Source: Clostridia bacterium
Lineage (GTDB): Bacteria; Bacillota; Clostridia; Christensenellales; Aristaeellaceae
Length of the DNA: 64,000 bases
Direction: 5' to 3'
Assembly: GCA_017430225.1 (NCBI GenBank)
Contig: JAFRNK010000065.1
Location: 1-64,000 of the forward strand
The notes under the pieces are model-generated. The model was not told the origin of the DNA and did no database searches. It saw only the letters and a program-made list of their open reading frames with translations. A program made the position numbers and the translations under genes. Positions 1-8,438 of this stretch are shown here, one piece after another. Each line of letters starts with the position of its first letter. Position 1 is the first letter of the stretch.

Positions 1-15
1 CTATTCTCTCGACGA

Positions 16-45
16 CTTTGGTGGGCAGCTAGCTGCCCACCAAAG
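16..45. repeat. 30-bp perfect palindrome with no spacer
   Basis: The arm CTTTGGTGGGCAGCT is followed at once by its exact reverse complement, giving 15-bp arms and no loop. There is no T tract on either side, so it does not look like a standard intrinsic terminator. It lies about 220 bp past the stop of the Fe-S aldo/keto reductase. I see nothing else supportable in bases 1-262. It could be an operator, a cruciform or terminator-like element, or a sequence near a contig edge. Confidence 0.8.
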
Positions 46-262
46 AAACAGCAACTCTCTTCCGATGCGGCCTCTCCATTGGCTTTCTCCGGTGGATGTC
101 CTGCATAACTTCACTGTCCAAAATGTTTGACAAACCTACATTGCCGCGAAATCAGCGCAGACAGGCGCGATCAGCCTGCCGGCGCCGCAGTGCGTTTTTC
201 TGCCGGAAGGCGAGAACCTTTTTTTGTCCCGAAACACAGCGTCAAGTCCTTATATGCTTAGG

Positions 263-1384
263 TCAGTTCTCCAACTCCCTGCACTTTTCCAGGAGGGAAA
301 TGATCGGCAGGTGCTGCGGACAGGCGGATTCACACTGGCCGCACTGGATGCAGTCGCTGGCGCGGCCCTTTTCGTGCGTCACAATGCCGTATTCGCGCAC
401 GATCCGGAAATGCGCGCTGCCCTTCTGGCGGTTGGCGACCGTAAAGATCTCGGGGATCGGGATATTCATGGGGCAGCCCTTCACACAGTAATGACAGGCG
501 GTGCAGGCGATGGACTGGTCAGCGTCCAGCGCGGCCTGCGCCTCGCGGATGACGCCGTACTCCTCTTCGGTCAGCGGCTTGAAGTTCTTCATATAGCTCA
601 GGTTGTCGTCCATCTGGGCCAGGCTGCTCATACCGCTGAGTACAACCATCACGTTGTCGAGGCTCGCGGCGTAGCGGACCGCCCAGCTCGCGTAGGACAA
701 GCCATTGTTCGCGCGGTCGAACGCCGCTTTGACCCCGGGAATGGGATCCGCCAGGACGCCGCCTTTGACCGGCTCCATGATCACGACCGGCTTGCCGTGC
801 GCCTTGCAGATTTCCCAGTTTTTTCGGGAGGACACGCCGGGATTGTCCCAGTCGGCGTAATTGATCTGCAGCTGCACGAAATCGATTTCCGGATGCGCGG
901 TGAGCAGTTCCTCCAGCAGGGCGGGATCGGCATGGAACGAAAACCCGTAATGCCGGACGAGGCCTTTCGCTTTCAGTTCCGCGACAAAATCCCAGATGTG
1001 ATACTCGTCGAACTTTTTGTAATTGTTGTACTGCAGCGCGTGCAGCAGGTAAAAGTCGAAATATCCCGCGCCGGTGCGCTCCAGGCTGGTATAGAACTGC
1101 TGCTTCGCGCTCGCCTCGTCGTGGCACTGCTGCCACGCGCAGAGCTTGGTGCATATCGTGTAAGCGTCCCTCGGGTACCTGTCCGCCACTGCCGCTTTGA
1201 AAGCCGCTTCGCTCGCGCCGCTGCCGTATACGTAGGCAGTATCGAAGTACGTGCCGCCCGCCGCGATAAAGTGATCCGCCATCTCGCACACCTGCGGGAT
1301 ATCGATGCTGCCGTCCGCGTTTGTCGGCAGGCGCATCAGGCCGAAACCCAGTTTGAAGATATCCTTACCCAGAAAATCGCTCAT
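263..1384 (-). CDS. Aldo/keto reductase with C-terminal 2[4Fe-4S] domain
   Basis: Predicted cytoplasmic oxidoreductase of 373 residues. The N-terminal two thirds is an aldo/keto reductase barrel with the usual catalytic positions visible: Asp and Tyr in FDTAYVYG, Lys in CTKLC, His in LLHAL. The C-terminus carries two cluster motifs, CTACHYCVKGCP and CIQCGQCESACP, which should bind two [4Fe-4S] clusters. Members of this fused family are thought to pass electrons between the clusters and the barrel instead of using only NAD(P)H; the substrate cannot be read from sequence. I chose the ATG at 1384 because GAGGAG lies 9 nt upstream; the frame stays open further up but has no better site. A paralogue lies at 2904-4031. 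Confidence 0.88.
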   Translation of the reverse strand: MSDFLGKDIFKLGFGLMRLPTNADGSIDIPQVCEMADHFIAAGGTYFDTAYVYGSGASEAAFKAAVADRYPRDAYTICTKLCAWQQCHDEASAKQQFYTSLERTGAGYFDFYLLHALQYNNYKKFDEYHIWDFVAELKAKGLVRHYGFSFHADPALLEELLTAHPEIDFVQLQINYADWDNPGVSSRKNWEICKAHGKPVVIMEPVKGGVLADPIPGVKAAFDRANNGLSYASWAVRYAASLDNVMVVLSGMSSLAQMDDNLSYMKNFKPLTEEEYGVIREAQAALDADQSIACTACHYCVKGCPMNIPIPEIFTVANRQKGSAHFRIVREYGIVTHEKGRASDCIQCGQCESACPQHLPIISLLEKCRELEN

Positions 1385-1457
1385 GTTCGCATTCTCCTCA
1401 CTCAGTTCCAACAATAAACAATCTCTTTCCTTACGCCTATTTCCTGTGCCTGCTGAA

Positions 1458-1964
1458 CTAAACCTTCATTCCCATCTCCAGCATGATCTCGTCGTCCAGC
1501 GTGCTGAATCCGACGAGTCCCATCCCCTGCGTGAGCAGGAACCGCACGGCACCGACATTGATGCCGGCCACATAGGCCCGCAGCGATTCGGCATGGGCAG
1601 CCTTCGCCATGGTGCGCGCGCGGGAAATGAGCAGCGACCCGTACCCGCGGCGGCGGTGTTCGTCTTCCACCAGCAGGTTCGTGATCCGCGCGATCCGGCC
1701 CTCGTGCTCCTGTGCCAGTTCCAGGTAGCCTACGCGTTCGCCGGTATTGTCGATCAAGGTCACGACGCGGGGTTCGATCAGCCGCGGGTCATAAATCCGC
1801 GTGATATAATCCACATGCCGCCGCGGGACCGGCGTGACCGCCAATCGGCTTTCAAAGCTGTCCCCGTTCCGGCTGAATTCAGGCACATAGCAGGCGGAGG
1901 TATCGAAGATATAGCGGAGTTCGCCTCCCGCGAACTCCGCTTTCGGCAGTTCCTGAAAACGCAT
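1458..1964 (-). CDS. GNAT family N-acetyltransferase
   Basis: A 168-residue protein with a C-terminal GNAT fold: the acetyl-CoA pyrophosphate-binding segment is EDEHRRRGYGSLLIS at about residues 99-113, followed by the alpha4/beta7 part around NVGAVRFLLTQGMGLVGF. The substrate is unknown. It begins 2 nt after the stop of the nucleotidyltransferase upstream, so the two are almost certainly cotranscribed and may be translationally coupled. The first ~70 residues do not match anything I recognise. Confidence 0.8.
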   Translation of the reverse strand: MRFQELPKAEFAGGELRYIFDTSACYVPEFSRNGDSFESRLAVTPVPRRHVDYITRIYDPRLIEPRVVTLIDNTGERVGYLELAQEHEGRIARITNLLVEDEHRRRGYGSLLISRARTMAKAAHAESLRAYVAGINVGAVRFLLTQGMGLVGFSTLDDEIMLEMGMKV

Positions 1965-1966
1965 AA

Positions 1967-2875
1967 TCAGTCCAGGCTTTCCGGATAATCGCCCCGGTCG
2001 TGCAGCGCTTTCAGCGCGGCCTGCACCGCAGCCTTATCCTCCTGATAGGTGATGCCGAACCAGACGGCATTGGTTTCGAGCACTTCCACCGGCAGACGGA
2101 CCTCGTGCATCAGCCGGTCCACCAGCGCGGGCAGCACGAATTCCTTGGTGAGCGGATCCCCTTCTGGGGACTTCAAAAAGGCGTCCAGACGGGTTTCCGC
2201 CGCCTCGAAGTACCAAGGGGTAAAGCCCCAGAAGTTCATGGAAACCAGCGCGTTCTCCTTGAGCGGTACACCGGCCGGATCGTTTTCAAAGTCCTTGATG
2301 ACGCCGTCTGTGTCGCGCCTAATCTTATAGGTTTCCGTGACCCTGATCAGGTTTCCGGCCGCGTCCGTATCGCATACGCCGCGGGTGACGGTGCCGTTTT
2401 CCGAGATCGTGTTCCCGAGATAATACGCCACCATCGCAGCCTGCTCATGCTTGCCCTGCATGCGGTGCAGGCAGTCCGCCATCGCCCGGAAGGCGTCCTT
2501 ACCGTAATAATCGTCCGCGTTGATGACCGCGAAAGGCTCGTGGATCACGTCCTTCGCCGCCAGCACCGCATGCACCGTGCCATAGGGCTTGGTGCGCCCC
2601 TCCGGCGCCGTAAAGCCGCCGGGCAGGCTGTCGTATTCCTGGAAAGCATAATGGACTTCGATTTTTTTCGCAATCCTGTCGCCGATCGTCTGCCTGAAGA
2701 CTTCCCCCATGGATTCACGAATGACAAAAACTACTTTATCAAAGCCCGCCTGAATCGCGTCATAGATGGAATACTCCATCAGGATTTCTCCATGCGGCCC
2801 CATATGGTCGGTCTGCTTGTTGCCGCTGTAGCGGGAGCCCAGGCCCGCTGCCATGATCAGCAATGTCGTTTTCAA
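1967..2875 (-). CDS. Nucleotidyltransferase (sugar-1-phosphate type)
   Basis: A 302-residue member of the NTP_transferase superfamily, which joins an NTP to a sugar phosphate or similar phosphate. The N-terminal nucleotide-binding signature is MAAGLGSRYSGNKQTD, and the metal-binding pair is in VINADDYYGKDAF. The GSRYxGxKQ variant is common in Clostridia and lacks an assigned substrate. The start is TTG, not ATG: AGGAGG sits 8 nt upstream and no in-frame ATG fits. It lies between two Fe-S aldo/keto reductases and directly before a GNAT enzyme, which suggests one small operon acting on a common metabolite; this is inference. Confidence 0.8.
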   Translation of the reverse strand: MKTTLLIMAAGLGSRYSGNKQTDHMGPHGEILMEYSIYDAIQAGFDKVVFVIRESMGEVFRQTIGDRIAKKIEVHYAFQEYDSLPGGFTAPEGRTKPYGTVHAVLAAKDVIHEPFAVINADDYYGKDAFRAMADCLHRMQGKHEQAAMVAYYLGNTISENGTVTRGVCDTDAAGNLIRVTETYKIRRDTDGVIKDFENDPAGVPLKENALVSMNFWGFTPWYFEAAETRLDAFLKSPEGDPLTKEFVLPALVDRLMHEVRLPVEVLETNAVWFGITYQEDKAAVQAALKALHDRGDYPESLD

Positions 2876-2903
2876 TGGAATTGCCTCCTGTTTTGTATCC
2901 TGG

Positions 2904-4031
2904 TCATTGATCGAATTCCACGGAGCATTTCTTCAGCAGCTCAATGACCGGTAACTGCTGCGGGCAAGCGCCTTCGCACTGGCCGCAGGCGATGCAGTCC
3001 GCCGCTTTCCCCCGCTCTCCGGTCACCATACCGTACCGGCGGTGCGCCGAAGGGGCGTTGTCGAAAATCAGACGCTCGTTCATCGCCGAGAAGATTCCCG
3101 GGATCGGGATGTTCATCGGGCAGCCGTCCACGCAGTAGCGGCAGCCGGTGCAGCCGATGGAATCGACGCTCAACAGCGCCTTCCGCGCCTGTTCCAGCGT
3201 CTCGGCCTGCGCCGCCGTGAAGCCGGTGAACCCGGCCATGGTTTTCAGGTTGTCGCGCATCTGGTCGAGGTTAGACATGCCTGAAAGCACGGTCATGACG
3301 CCCTGCTGAGACGCCGCGAAACGGATCGCCCAGCTCGCGGGAGATGCGTCCGGCTCAGTAGCCGCCAGTACGTCCCGCACGCGCTGCGGTGGGTTCGCCA
3401 GCGTACCGCCCTTGACCGGCTCCATCACCACGACCGGCTTGCCATGCGCCTGCGCCACTTCATAGCAGCGCCTGGAGGCGACCCGGCTGTCCTCCCAGTC
3501 CGCGTAGTTGATCTGCAGCTGCACGAACTCCGCGTCCGGATGCTCATTGAGCAATCGGTCGAGCAGGTCCGGGCCGTCATGGAAGGAGAAGCCCCAGTGT
3601 TTGATGAGCCCCTCCGCCTTTTTCCGGGCAGCGAAATCCCAGATCCTGTATTCATCATACTTGGGCAGATTACCGCTGCCGATAGCGTGGAGGAGATAGG
3701 AATCAAAATACCCGGCCTCCGTGCGTTCGAGACTCGTCTGCAGCTGTTTTTCAGCGGCTTCGCGGTTTTCCGCCACCCGTGCGTTCAGTTTGGTCGCGAG
3801 CAGGAAGCGCTCCCGCGGGTACCGACGCACCAGCGCGTCCCTGGCCGCCTCCTCCGAGAGCCCTCCGTCGTACACGTACGCCGTGTCGAAGTAGATGAAC
3901 CCTTTGTCCAAAAACAGATCGACCATCTGCTTGATCTGTTCGATATCCATGCTGCCGTCTTCGAGCTTTGGCAGGCGCATGAGCCCGAAGCCGAGCTTAC
4001 CGATACGCCTGATCTCCTGTTCGCTTAACAT
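2904..4031 (-). CDS. Aldo/keto reductase with C-terminal 2[4Fe-4S] domain, paralogue
   Basis: A 375-residue paralogue of the protein at 263-1384, similar over its whole length (both start with a KLGFGLMRLP stretch and share INYADW and VVMEPVKGG). Catalytic positions FDTAYVYD, ATKLN and LLHAI are kept. Cluster motifs are CTGCRYCVDGCP and CIACGQCEGACP. GGAGG lies about 11 nt upstream of the ATG. It is the first gene of the minus-strand operon and has a well-formed promoter at 4104-4132. Confidence 0.88.
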   Translation of the reverse strand: MLSEQEIRRIGKLGFGLMRLPKLEDGSMDIEQIKQMVDLFLDKGFIYFDTAYVYDGGLSEEAARDALVRRYPRERFLLATKLNARVAENREAAEKQLQTSLERTEAGYFDSYLLHAIGSGNLPKYDEYRIWDFAARKKAEGLIKHWGFSFHDGPDLLDRLLNEHPDAEFVQLQINYADWEDSRVASRRCYEVAQAHGKPVVVMEPVKGGTLANPPQRVRDVLAATEPDASPASWAIRFAASQQGVMTVLSGMSNLDQMRDNLKTMAGFTGFTAAQAETLEQARKALLSVDSIGCTGCRYCVDGCPMNIPIPGIFSAMNERLIFDNAPSAHRRYGMVTGERGKAADCIACGQCEGACPQQLPVIELLKKCSVEFDQ

Positions 4032-4103
4032 GGCGCTGTCGCCTCCTTCCGCGCATTTCCGTCGTTTGCGCTCAGTGCTGTCATATCATAGAATTTCTAT
4101 TAT

Positions 4104-4132
4104 ATTGTACACGTTCTTCAGGGGTTTTTCAA
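4104..4132 (-). promoter_or_regulatory. Sigma-A promoter for the aldo/keto reductase operon
   Basis: On the minus strand TTGAAA and TACAAT are separated by 17 nt, about 75 bp before the ATG at 4031. A second TATAAT overlaps the -10 a few bases downstream. It faces away from the PIG-L promoter at 4191. Confidence 0.65.
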
Positions 4133-4190
4133 GAGGGGAGTTTGGCCGTCCATCTCTGGCCGGGAACCATGTAAATTCCCCGCCTTCCCG

Positions 4191-4219
4191 TTGACCATTT
4201 CCGGAATTGCGTTTATAAT
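4191..4219 (+). promoter_or_regulatory. Sigma-A promoter for the PIG-L gene
   Basis: TTGACC and a perfect TATAAT separated by 17 nt, 58 bp before the ATG at 4278. Confidence 0.75.
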
Positions 4220-4277
4220 GGTCGCGTTGTTCAAGGAACTGTACTGATCGACGGAATCGGAATGGACAGAGGTCAAA

Positions 4278-5492
4278 ATGAAGAAGATTGTAGGCATTAT
4301 CCTGTTTGTGCTCCTGCTCGCCGCGGCCGCTGCAATGGCGCAGGAAGCGGAAGACATCACGGCGGGGGCATCGGTCAAAGCGTCTTCCACGGACAGGAGA
4401 TATAAGACGTTCGCCATGGACTGCGCGCTCGACCGCGATTTCAATACGATGTGGAAGAGCGCGAAAGAACGCCGCGCCAACCTGGAAATCAAATCCCCCG
4501 AACCGGTCTACGGCATCTACCTCTGCAACGGCACCGAGAAGCTGGAGCCCTGGGTCGTGGAGATTCCCGAAGGCAAAAGCTGGACAGTCGCCGCCCGCGG
4601 CGAAGGGATATACGGACATGAGTATCTCGCGCTGGACGGGCTCACGCATTTCCGCATCCGGCTCGAGGCCACAGGACAGAAGGTATTCGCCATCACCGAA
4701 CTGTACCTGCTCGGGGAGGGCGAAGTGCCCGGCTGGGTACAGCGCTGGCAGCCGCAGCCGGAGAAAGCCGACCTGATGATCCTGGTCGGGCATCCGGACG
4801 ACGAGATGCTCTTTTTCGGCGGCATGATCCCCACCTATGCCGGGGAATACGGCATGAACGTGGTCGTCTGTTATATGACCTGCAATTATCCCGGTCGGCG
4901 CAGCGAGCTCCTCAACGGGCTTTGGTACTGCGGTGTGCGTACTTATCCGGACATCGGCACCTTCTGGGACAAGTACTCCCTCAAGCTCAACACCCAGTAT
5001 GACACCTGGGGCAAGGCCACCGTGCTGAGCTACGTGACCGGGCTGATCCGGCGCTATAAACCCGAGGTCATCGCCACGCACGACGTGAACGGCGAATACG
5101 GCCACGGCGCGCATCGTGTCTGCGCCGACGCGTGCCTGCAGTGCGTCACCCAGGCCGCGGACCCGAACAAGTACAAACCCAGTGTCAGCGAGTGGGGTAC
5201 CTGGCAGCCCAAAAAGCTGTATATCCACATGTATAAGAAGGATCAGGTGGAATTCAACTGGGACGTTCCCCTCGCTTCGCAGGACGGAAAGACCGGTTAT
5301 GAAACCGCGGTGGAGGCCTACAAGCTCTACGTCTCCCAGCAGCAGCCGCAGTACCAGGTCGAGCCCCGCGGCAGCGAAAAGAGCTGCTACCTGTTCGGGC
5401 TGGCCTATTCAGCCGTAGGCCCGGACGTCCTGAAGAACGATCCCTTCGAGAACATTGATCCGGCTACGCTGACCAACTGGCAGGGCGAATAA
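4278..5492 (+). CDS. Secreted PIG-L (LmbE-like) deacetylase with N-terminal discoidin-like region
   Basis: A 404-residue exported protein. Residues 1-21 form a signal peptide (MKKIVGIILFVLLLAAAAAMA). Residues about 25-150 have a pattern like an F5/8-type-C/discoidin carbohydrate-binding module (ALDRDFNTMWKS, HFRIRLEATG). From about residue 170 the PIG-L fold begins with the zinc and catalytic motif GHPDDE; the second zinc site is HGAHR near residue 280. The family removes acetyl groups from N-acetylglucosamine-type substrates, so a secreted deacetylase of cell-wall or dietary amino sugars is likely. The GNAT gene that follows overlaps its stop by one base (TAATG). Confidence 0.85.
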   Translation: MKKIVGIILFVLLLAAAAAMAQEAEDITAGASVKASSTDRRYKTFAMDCALDRDFNTMWKSAKERRANLEIKSPEPVYGIYLCNGTEKLEPWVVEIPEGKSWTVAARGEGIYGHEYLALDGLTHFRIRLEATGQKVFAITELYLLGEGEVPGWVQRWQPQPEKADLMILVGHPDDEMLFFGGMIPTYAGEYGMNVVVCYMTCNYPGRRSELLNGLWYCGVRTYPDIGTFWDKYSLKLNTQYDTWGKATVLSYVTGLIRRYKPEVIATHDVNGEYGHGAHRVCADACLQCVTQAADPNKYKPSVSEWGTWQPKKLYIHMYKKDQVEFNWDVPLASQDGKTGYETAVEAYKLYVSQQQPQYQVEPRGSEKSCYLFGLAYSAVGPDVLKNDPFENIDPATLTNWQGE

Positions 5493-6013
5493 TGAAAACG
5501 AGAGAAAGCCGTCTGGCAACCGCGAGACTCGTGATGAAAAGTCTCGAAGAGTGCGACAGGGAGAACCTGCTCCGCATGGCGGCAGACGAGCGCGTCAAAA
5601 AGACCTATATGATGCCTGATTTCGCCGATCAGGCGGAAGCTGACGCCTTTTTCGACAGGCTCAGAACACTGAGCGCGTCGGAAGGACGTTTTGTCTATGG
5701 GATTTATCTGGTCAGCCGCTTGATCGGCTTCCTGAACGATTGCGGAACAGAGGGCAAAGCCGTCGAACTCGGCTATTTTGTAGACCCTGAATACTGGAAC
5801 CGAGGCTATGCCACAGAAGCGCTGACCGCGGCGATCAAAGAACTGTTCCGGATGGGTTATGAATATGTGACCGCGGGATACTTTGCCGAGAATCCCGCCA
5901 GCCGCCGCGTGATGGAAAAGTGCGGCATGCAGCCCCTGGTGCTTGAAACCGCGATCGAATACCGCGGCGTCTCGCACCGGTGCCTCTATTGCGGAATCGC
6001 ACGCCAGGATTGA
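5492..6013 (+). CDS. GNAT acetyltransferase, RimJ/RimL type
   Basis: A 173-residue protein with the layout of the RimJ/RimL branch of GNAT enzymes: N-terminal TARLVMKSL strand, GYFVDPEYWNRGYATEAL acetyl-CoA-binding segment at about residues 90-107, and AENPASRRVMEKCGM near the C-terminus. The family acetylates protein N-termini, amino acids or antibiotics; the target here is unknown. Its start overlaps the stop of the PIG-L gene, so the two are translationally coupled. Confidence 0.85.
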   Translation: MKTRESRLATARLVMKSLEECDRENLLRMAADERVKKTYMMPDFADQAEADAFFDRLRTLSASEGRFVYGIYLVSRLIGFLNDCGTEGKAVELGYFVDPEYWNRGYATEALTAAIKELFRMGYEYVTAGYFAENPASRRVMEKCGMQPLVLETAIEYRGVSHRCLYCGIARQD

Positions 6014-6044
6014 TGGTTTTTTCAGTTAGTTTTCTCTAATTTTA

Positions 6045-6073
6045 TTGCATTTTCCCGTAAATAATGATATCAT
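6045..6073 (+). promoter_or_regulatory. Promoter of the ferredoxin gene
   Basis: TTGCAT and TATCAT with a 17-nt spacer, 58 bp before the ferredoxin ATG. The short leader ends in GAAGGAGGCT, a strong ribosome binding site. Confidence 0.65.
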
Positions 6074-6131
6074 GAGCCCACAGGATGAGTGAGGTACTCA
6101 AATCTGTTCAACTAATGAAGGAGGCTCAACT

Positions 6132-6302
6132 ATGGCTTACAAAATTTCTGATGCGTGCATCGCTTGCGGCGCCTGCGCTGCGGAATGCCCGGTAGAAGCG
6201 ATCTCCGAGGGCGAAGGCAAGTACGAAATCGATGCCGATAAGTGCATCGACTGCGGCACCTGCGCGGAAACCTGCCCCGTCGGCGCTCCCGAACAGGCCT
6301 AA
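6132..6302 (+). CDS. Clostridial-type 2[4Fe-4S] ferredoxin
   Basis: A 56-residue soluble electron carrier. The protein begins MAYKISDACIACGACAAECP and has the full set of eight cluster cysteines: CIACGACAAECP and, after a 17-residue linker, CIDCGTCAETCP. Length and spacing match the classic clostridial ferredoxin of about 55 residues. It is monocistronic, with its own promoter and a perfect terminator, as expected for a highly expressed carrier. It could serve the two Fe-S aldo/keto reductases nearby, but such ferredoxins usually serve many partners. Confidence 0.95.
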   Translation: MAYKISDACIACGACAAECPVEAISEGEGKYEIDADKCIDCGTCAETCPVGAPEQA

Positions 6303-6316
6303 TCGTAAGATGAGCG

Positions 6317-6347
6317 GCCCTTCCGAAATCGGAAGGGCTGTTTTTTT
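6317..6347 (+). terminator. Intrinsic terminator after ferredoxin
   Basis: GCCCTTCCG and CGGAAGGGC form a perfect 9-bp stem with a 4-nt loop, followed within two bases by seven Ts, 15 bp past the ferredoxin stop. Confidence 0.93.
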
Positions 6348-6359
6348 GCGCTTTTTCCC

Positions 6360-6387
6360 TTGACGCGGCGAGGAGTTCAGGTATAAT
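6360..6387 (+). promoter_or_regulatory. Promoter of the MBL-fold gene
   Basis: TTGACG and a perfect TATAAT with a 16-nt spacer, just after the ferredoxin terminator and 46 bp before the ATG at 6434. Confidence 0.75.
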
Positions 6388-6433
6388 AAATCTATCAGGA
6401 CGGTCGTCCGTTTATTGTCAGAGGAGGTCCCCT

Positions 6434-7309
6434 ATGCTCAAAAAGGCTGTCGCCATTCTGCTCGCTCTCATACTGCCCGCCGTTTCTCTTTCCGCTATGG
6501 CTGAGGACGTGATCATCAACAAGATCGCCCATCCTGAAAACACCTTCGCGTTCGAGGAAGGAACTCCCCTGCTGGAAGTCTACTTTCCCGCTGTTTTCGG
6601 GGTGGACGCAGCTTACGTAAGGTACGGTGACTACAGCATCATCATCGACTGCGGCGGCAACGAGTGGCGCATCTTTGACGACATGCTGAACAAACTGGGC
6701 GTTACCGAAGTGACATATGCCGTCAATTCCCATCCGGACGCTGACCACATCGGCGGTTTCAACCAGGTGTTCAAACACATTGCCTGCGGGGAATTCCTGC
6801 TGGGCTTCCCGGAGGATTATGAGCACGGCGACGATCTCCGCTTCAAGGTCTACAAGGACCTGCATGCCATGAACATTCCCTTCCGCCGTGTGGGCAACGG
6901 CGATACTATCGAATTCGGCGACGTGCAGATCACCGTATACCAGCGCCTCGAGGAACACCTGCCCCGGGTCAACAACCGCTCGGTCATGCTGATGATCCAG
7001 CTGGGCGAACGCCGGGTTTTCTTTACCGGAGACATCCAGTACGACGCACAGGCCCTGCTGGTCGCCGACGCGGACAAGCTCGACCTTCATGCCGATATCC
7101 TCAAATATCCGCACCATGGCTACCGCAACATGATGGAAGGCTTCCTGAAGATGGTGGATCCCAATCTCGTCGTGATTACCGGCGGGACCAAATCCGTCCA
7201 AGGCAACGAGATCCTGGATCAGTTTGGCATCAAGTACTACTACACTTTCGGGGGCAATCTCCGGTTTGCGACCGACGGCACCGTCTGGACCGCGGAGCGT
7301 TTCAAATAA
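6434..7309 (+). CDS. Secreted metallo-beta-lactamase-fold hydrolase, ComEC-tail type
   Basis: A 291-residue exported protein. Residues 1-23 are a signal peptide. The metal-binding motif SHPDADHIGG is at about residues 98-107; FTGDIQ near 197 and KYPHHGYRN near 222 supply the remaining ligands. This is the arrangement of the extracellular ComEC/Rec2 metallo-hydrolase domain and of stand-alone relatives, some of which are nucleases or phosphodiesterases. There is no channel domain, so competence is not implied. GAGGAGG lies 7 nt before the ATG. It has its own promoter and terminator. Confidence 0.82.
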   Translation: MLKKAVAILLALILPAVSLSAMAEDVIINKIAHPENTFAFEEGTPLLEVYFPAVFGVDAAYVRYGDYSIIIDCGGNEWRIFDDMLNKLGVTEVTYAVNSHPDADHIGGFNQVFKHIACGEFLLGFPEDYEHGDDLRFKVYKDLHAMNIPFRRVGNGDTIEFGDVQITVYQRLEEHLPRVNNRSVMLMIQLGERRVFFTGDIQYDAQALLVADADKLDLHADILKYPHHGYRNMMEGFLKMVDPNLVVITGGTKSVQGNEILDQFGIKYYYTFGGNLRFATDGTVWTAERFK

Positions 7310-7323
7310 TAAGAGATATGCAT

Positions 7324-7365
7324 AAAAAACCGACCCGCACCAGTCAAGGCGTGGGTCGGTTTTTT
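7324..7365. terminator. Bidirectional intrinsic terminator
   Basis: A run of As, then CCGACCC and GGGTCGG arms with a 16-nt loop, then six Ts. The flanking A and T runs make it work in both directions. It separates the plus-strand MBL gene from the end of the minus-strand rplU-prp-rpmA operon. Confidence 0.88.
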
Positions 7366-7377
7366 ACACCCAATCGA

Positions 7378-7668
7378 TTATTCGGCCTGCGCTACCGGAT
7401 ATACGGAAGCCTGCTTGCCGTCACGGCCTTTGCGCTCGAAGCGCAGGATGCCGCTCTCCTTGGCGAAGAGGGTATCGTCCTTGCCGATGCCGACGTTCAG
7501 ACCGGGCTGGATCGCGGTGCCGCGCTGACGGACCAGGATGTTGCCGGCGAGCACGAACTGACCGTCCGCGCGCTTCGGGCCCAGGCGCTTACTTTCGCTC
7601 TCACGGCCGTTACGGGTGGAGCCCATACCTTTTTTATGGGCGAAAAGTTGCAGATTCAGCTGAAGCAT
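7378..7668 (-). CDS. rpmA: Ribosomal protein L27 precursor
   Basis: A 96-residue large-subunit ribosomal protein located near the peptidyl transferase centre. The N-terminus [14 protein letters not shown] is the extended precursor form found in Bacillota, which must be cut after the Phe by Prp to expose the mature tail. The core includes [15 protein letters not shown] and [10 protein letters not shown]. The gene for Prp is immediately upstream (4-nt gap), and rplU precedes that, the normal order. Confidence 0.97.
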   Translation of the reverse strand: MLQLNLQLFAHKKGMGSTRNGRESESKRLGPKRADGQFVLAGNILVRQRGTAIQPGLNVGIGKDDTLFAKESGILRFERKGRDGKQASVYPVAQAE

Positions 7669-7672
7669 TTGA

Positions 7673-8005
7673 TTACCTCCATTCGGATACCGCCAACTCG
7701 TTGAGGCGGAAATGGTCGGGATAGTGCGCTGCGATATCGCGCAGTCCCTCAGTCATACCGTTTAGCAGAGTTTTCGCGTCCTGATTGTCCGTGCCTTCCG
7801 GCAGCCTTGCCGCCAGGAAGCCCTGGCCCACACGCACGATCGGTTTCACGTGCGCCACGCGCTCGAGCGCGTTCACGCAGGTTTCCGTCAGTACGGAGAC
7901 CGCTGAGCAGACGATGTCCTGTCCTTCATCGGCGTAAGCCGCGTGGCCCGCGCAGAGGAAGCCGAGCACCTGTCCATCCCGCGTATACAGGACGCAGCGA
8001 GTCAT
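7673..8005 (-). CDS. prp: Ribosomal-processing cysteine protease Prp
   Basis: A 110-residue YsxB-family protease that removes the N-terminal leader of L27. The catalytic His is in [11 protein letters not shown] and the Cys in [10 protein letters not shown], at the spacing known from the Staphylococcus aureus enzyme. It starts 1 nt after the rplU stop and ends 4 nt before rpmA, so enzyme and substrate are made from one transcript. Match to the adjacent L27 leader makes the call firm. Confidence 0.95.
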   Translation of the reverse strand: MTRCVLYTRDGQVLGFLCAGHAAYADEGQDIVCSAVSVLTETCVNALERVAHVKPIVRVGQGFLAARLPEGTDNQDAKTLLNGMTEGLRDIAAHYPDHFRLNELAVSEWR

Positions 8006-8006
8006 A

Positions 8007-8312
8007 TCAGCCGTTGATGCCGGTGATTTCCACCTGCGTGTAGGCCTGGCGATGGCCGGCCTTGCGGCGATAGTTCTTCTTGCTCTTGTACTTGAGGATA
8101 CGGATCTTTTCTCCGCGCAGTTGGCGGACGATCTTGCCAGTCACGGTCGCGCCCTCGATGATGGGGTTGCCCACCGCGATGGTCTCGCCGGAGATCATCA
8201 TGACCGGGAAGGTTACGATGTCGCCCGCTTCGTTGTCCAGCTTCTCCACATAGATGGTATCGCCTTCGGAAACGCGATACTGTTTGCCGCCTGTCGCAAT
8301 AATTGCGTACAC
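8007..8312 (-). CDS. rplU: Ribosomal protein L21
   Basis: A 101-residue 50S subunit protein that binds 23S rRNA. It begins MYAIIATGGKQYRVSEGD and contains the C-terminal KYKSKKNYRRKAGHRQ segment typical of L21. First gene of rplU-prp-rpmA. AAGGAGG lies upstream of the start. The 5' leader of about 120 nt is long for this window and may hold the autoregulatory L21 leader. Confidence 0.97.
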   Translation of the reverse strand: MYAIIATGGKQYRVSEGDTIYVEKLDNEAGDIVTFPVMMISGETIAVGNPIIEGATVTGKIVRQLRGEKIRILKYKSKKNYRRKAGHRQAYTQVEITGING

Positions 8313-8432
8313 TTTAGCAGCACCTCCTTAAAATAATTGTCCGCTGAGCTTGTCTCGAAGGCAAAGAACGGTGTCAAACCCGTGAGGCAGCGCAAGAAAC
8401 GCGCATTTAAAAGCCCCTCTCAAGCGGCTTGC
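8313..8432 (-). ncRNA. Candidate L21 leader RNA (5' UTR of rplU)
   Basis: The transcript from the promoter at 8439-8467 has about 120 untranslated bases before rplU. It can form several short helices, including a CACGGG..CCGTT pair around GTTTGACA near the middle. Bacillota commonly carry an L21 leader at this place for ribosomal protein feedback. I recognise position and general form, not a consensus, so treat this as a candidate. Confidence 0.45.
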
Positions 8433-8438
8433 CGCAAT

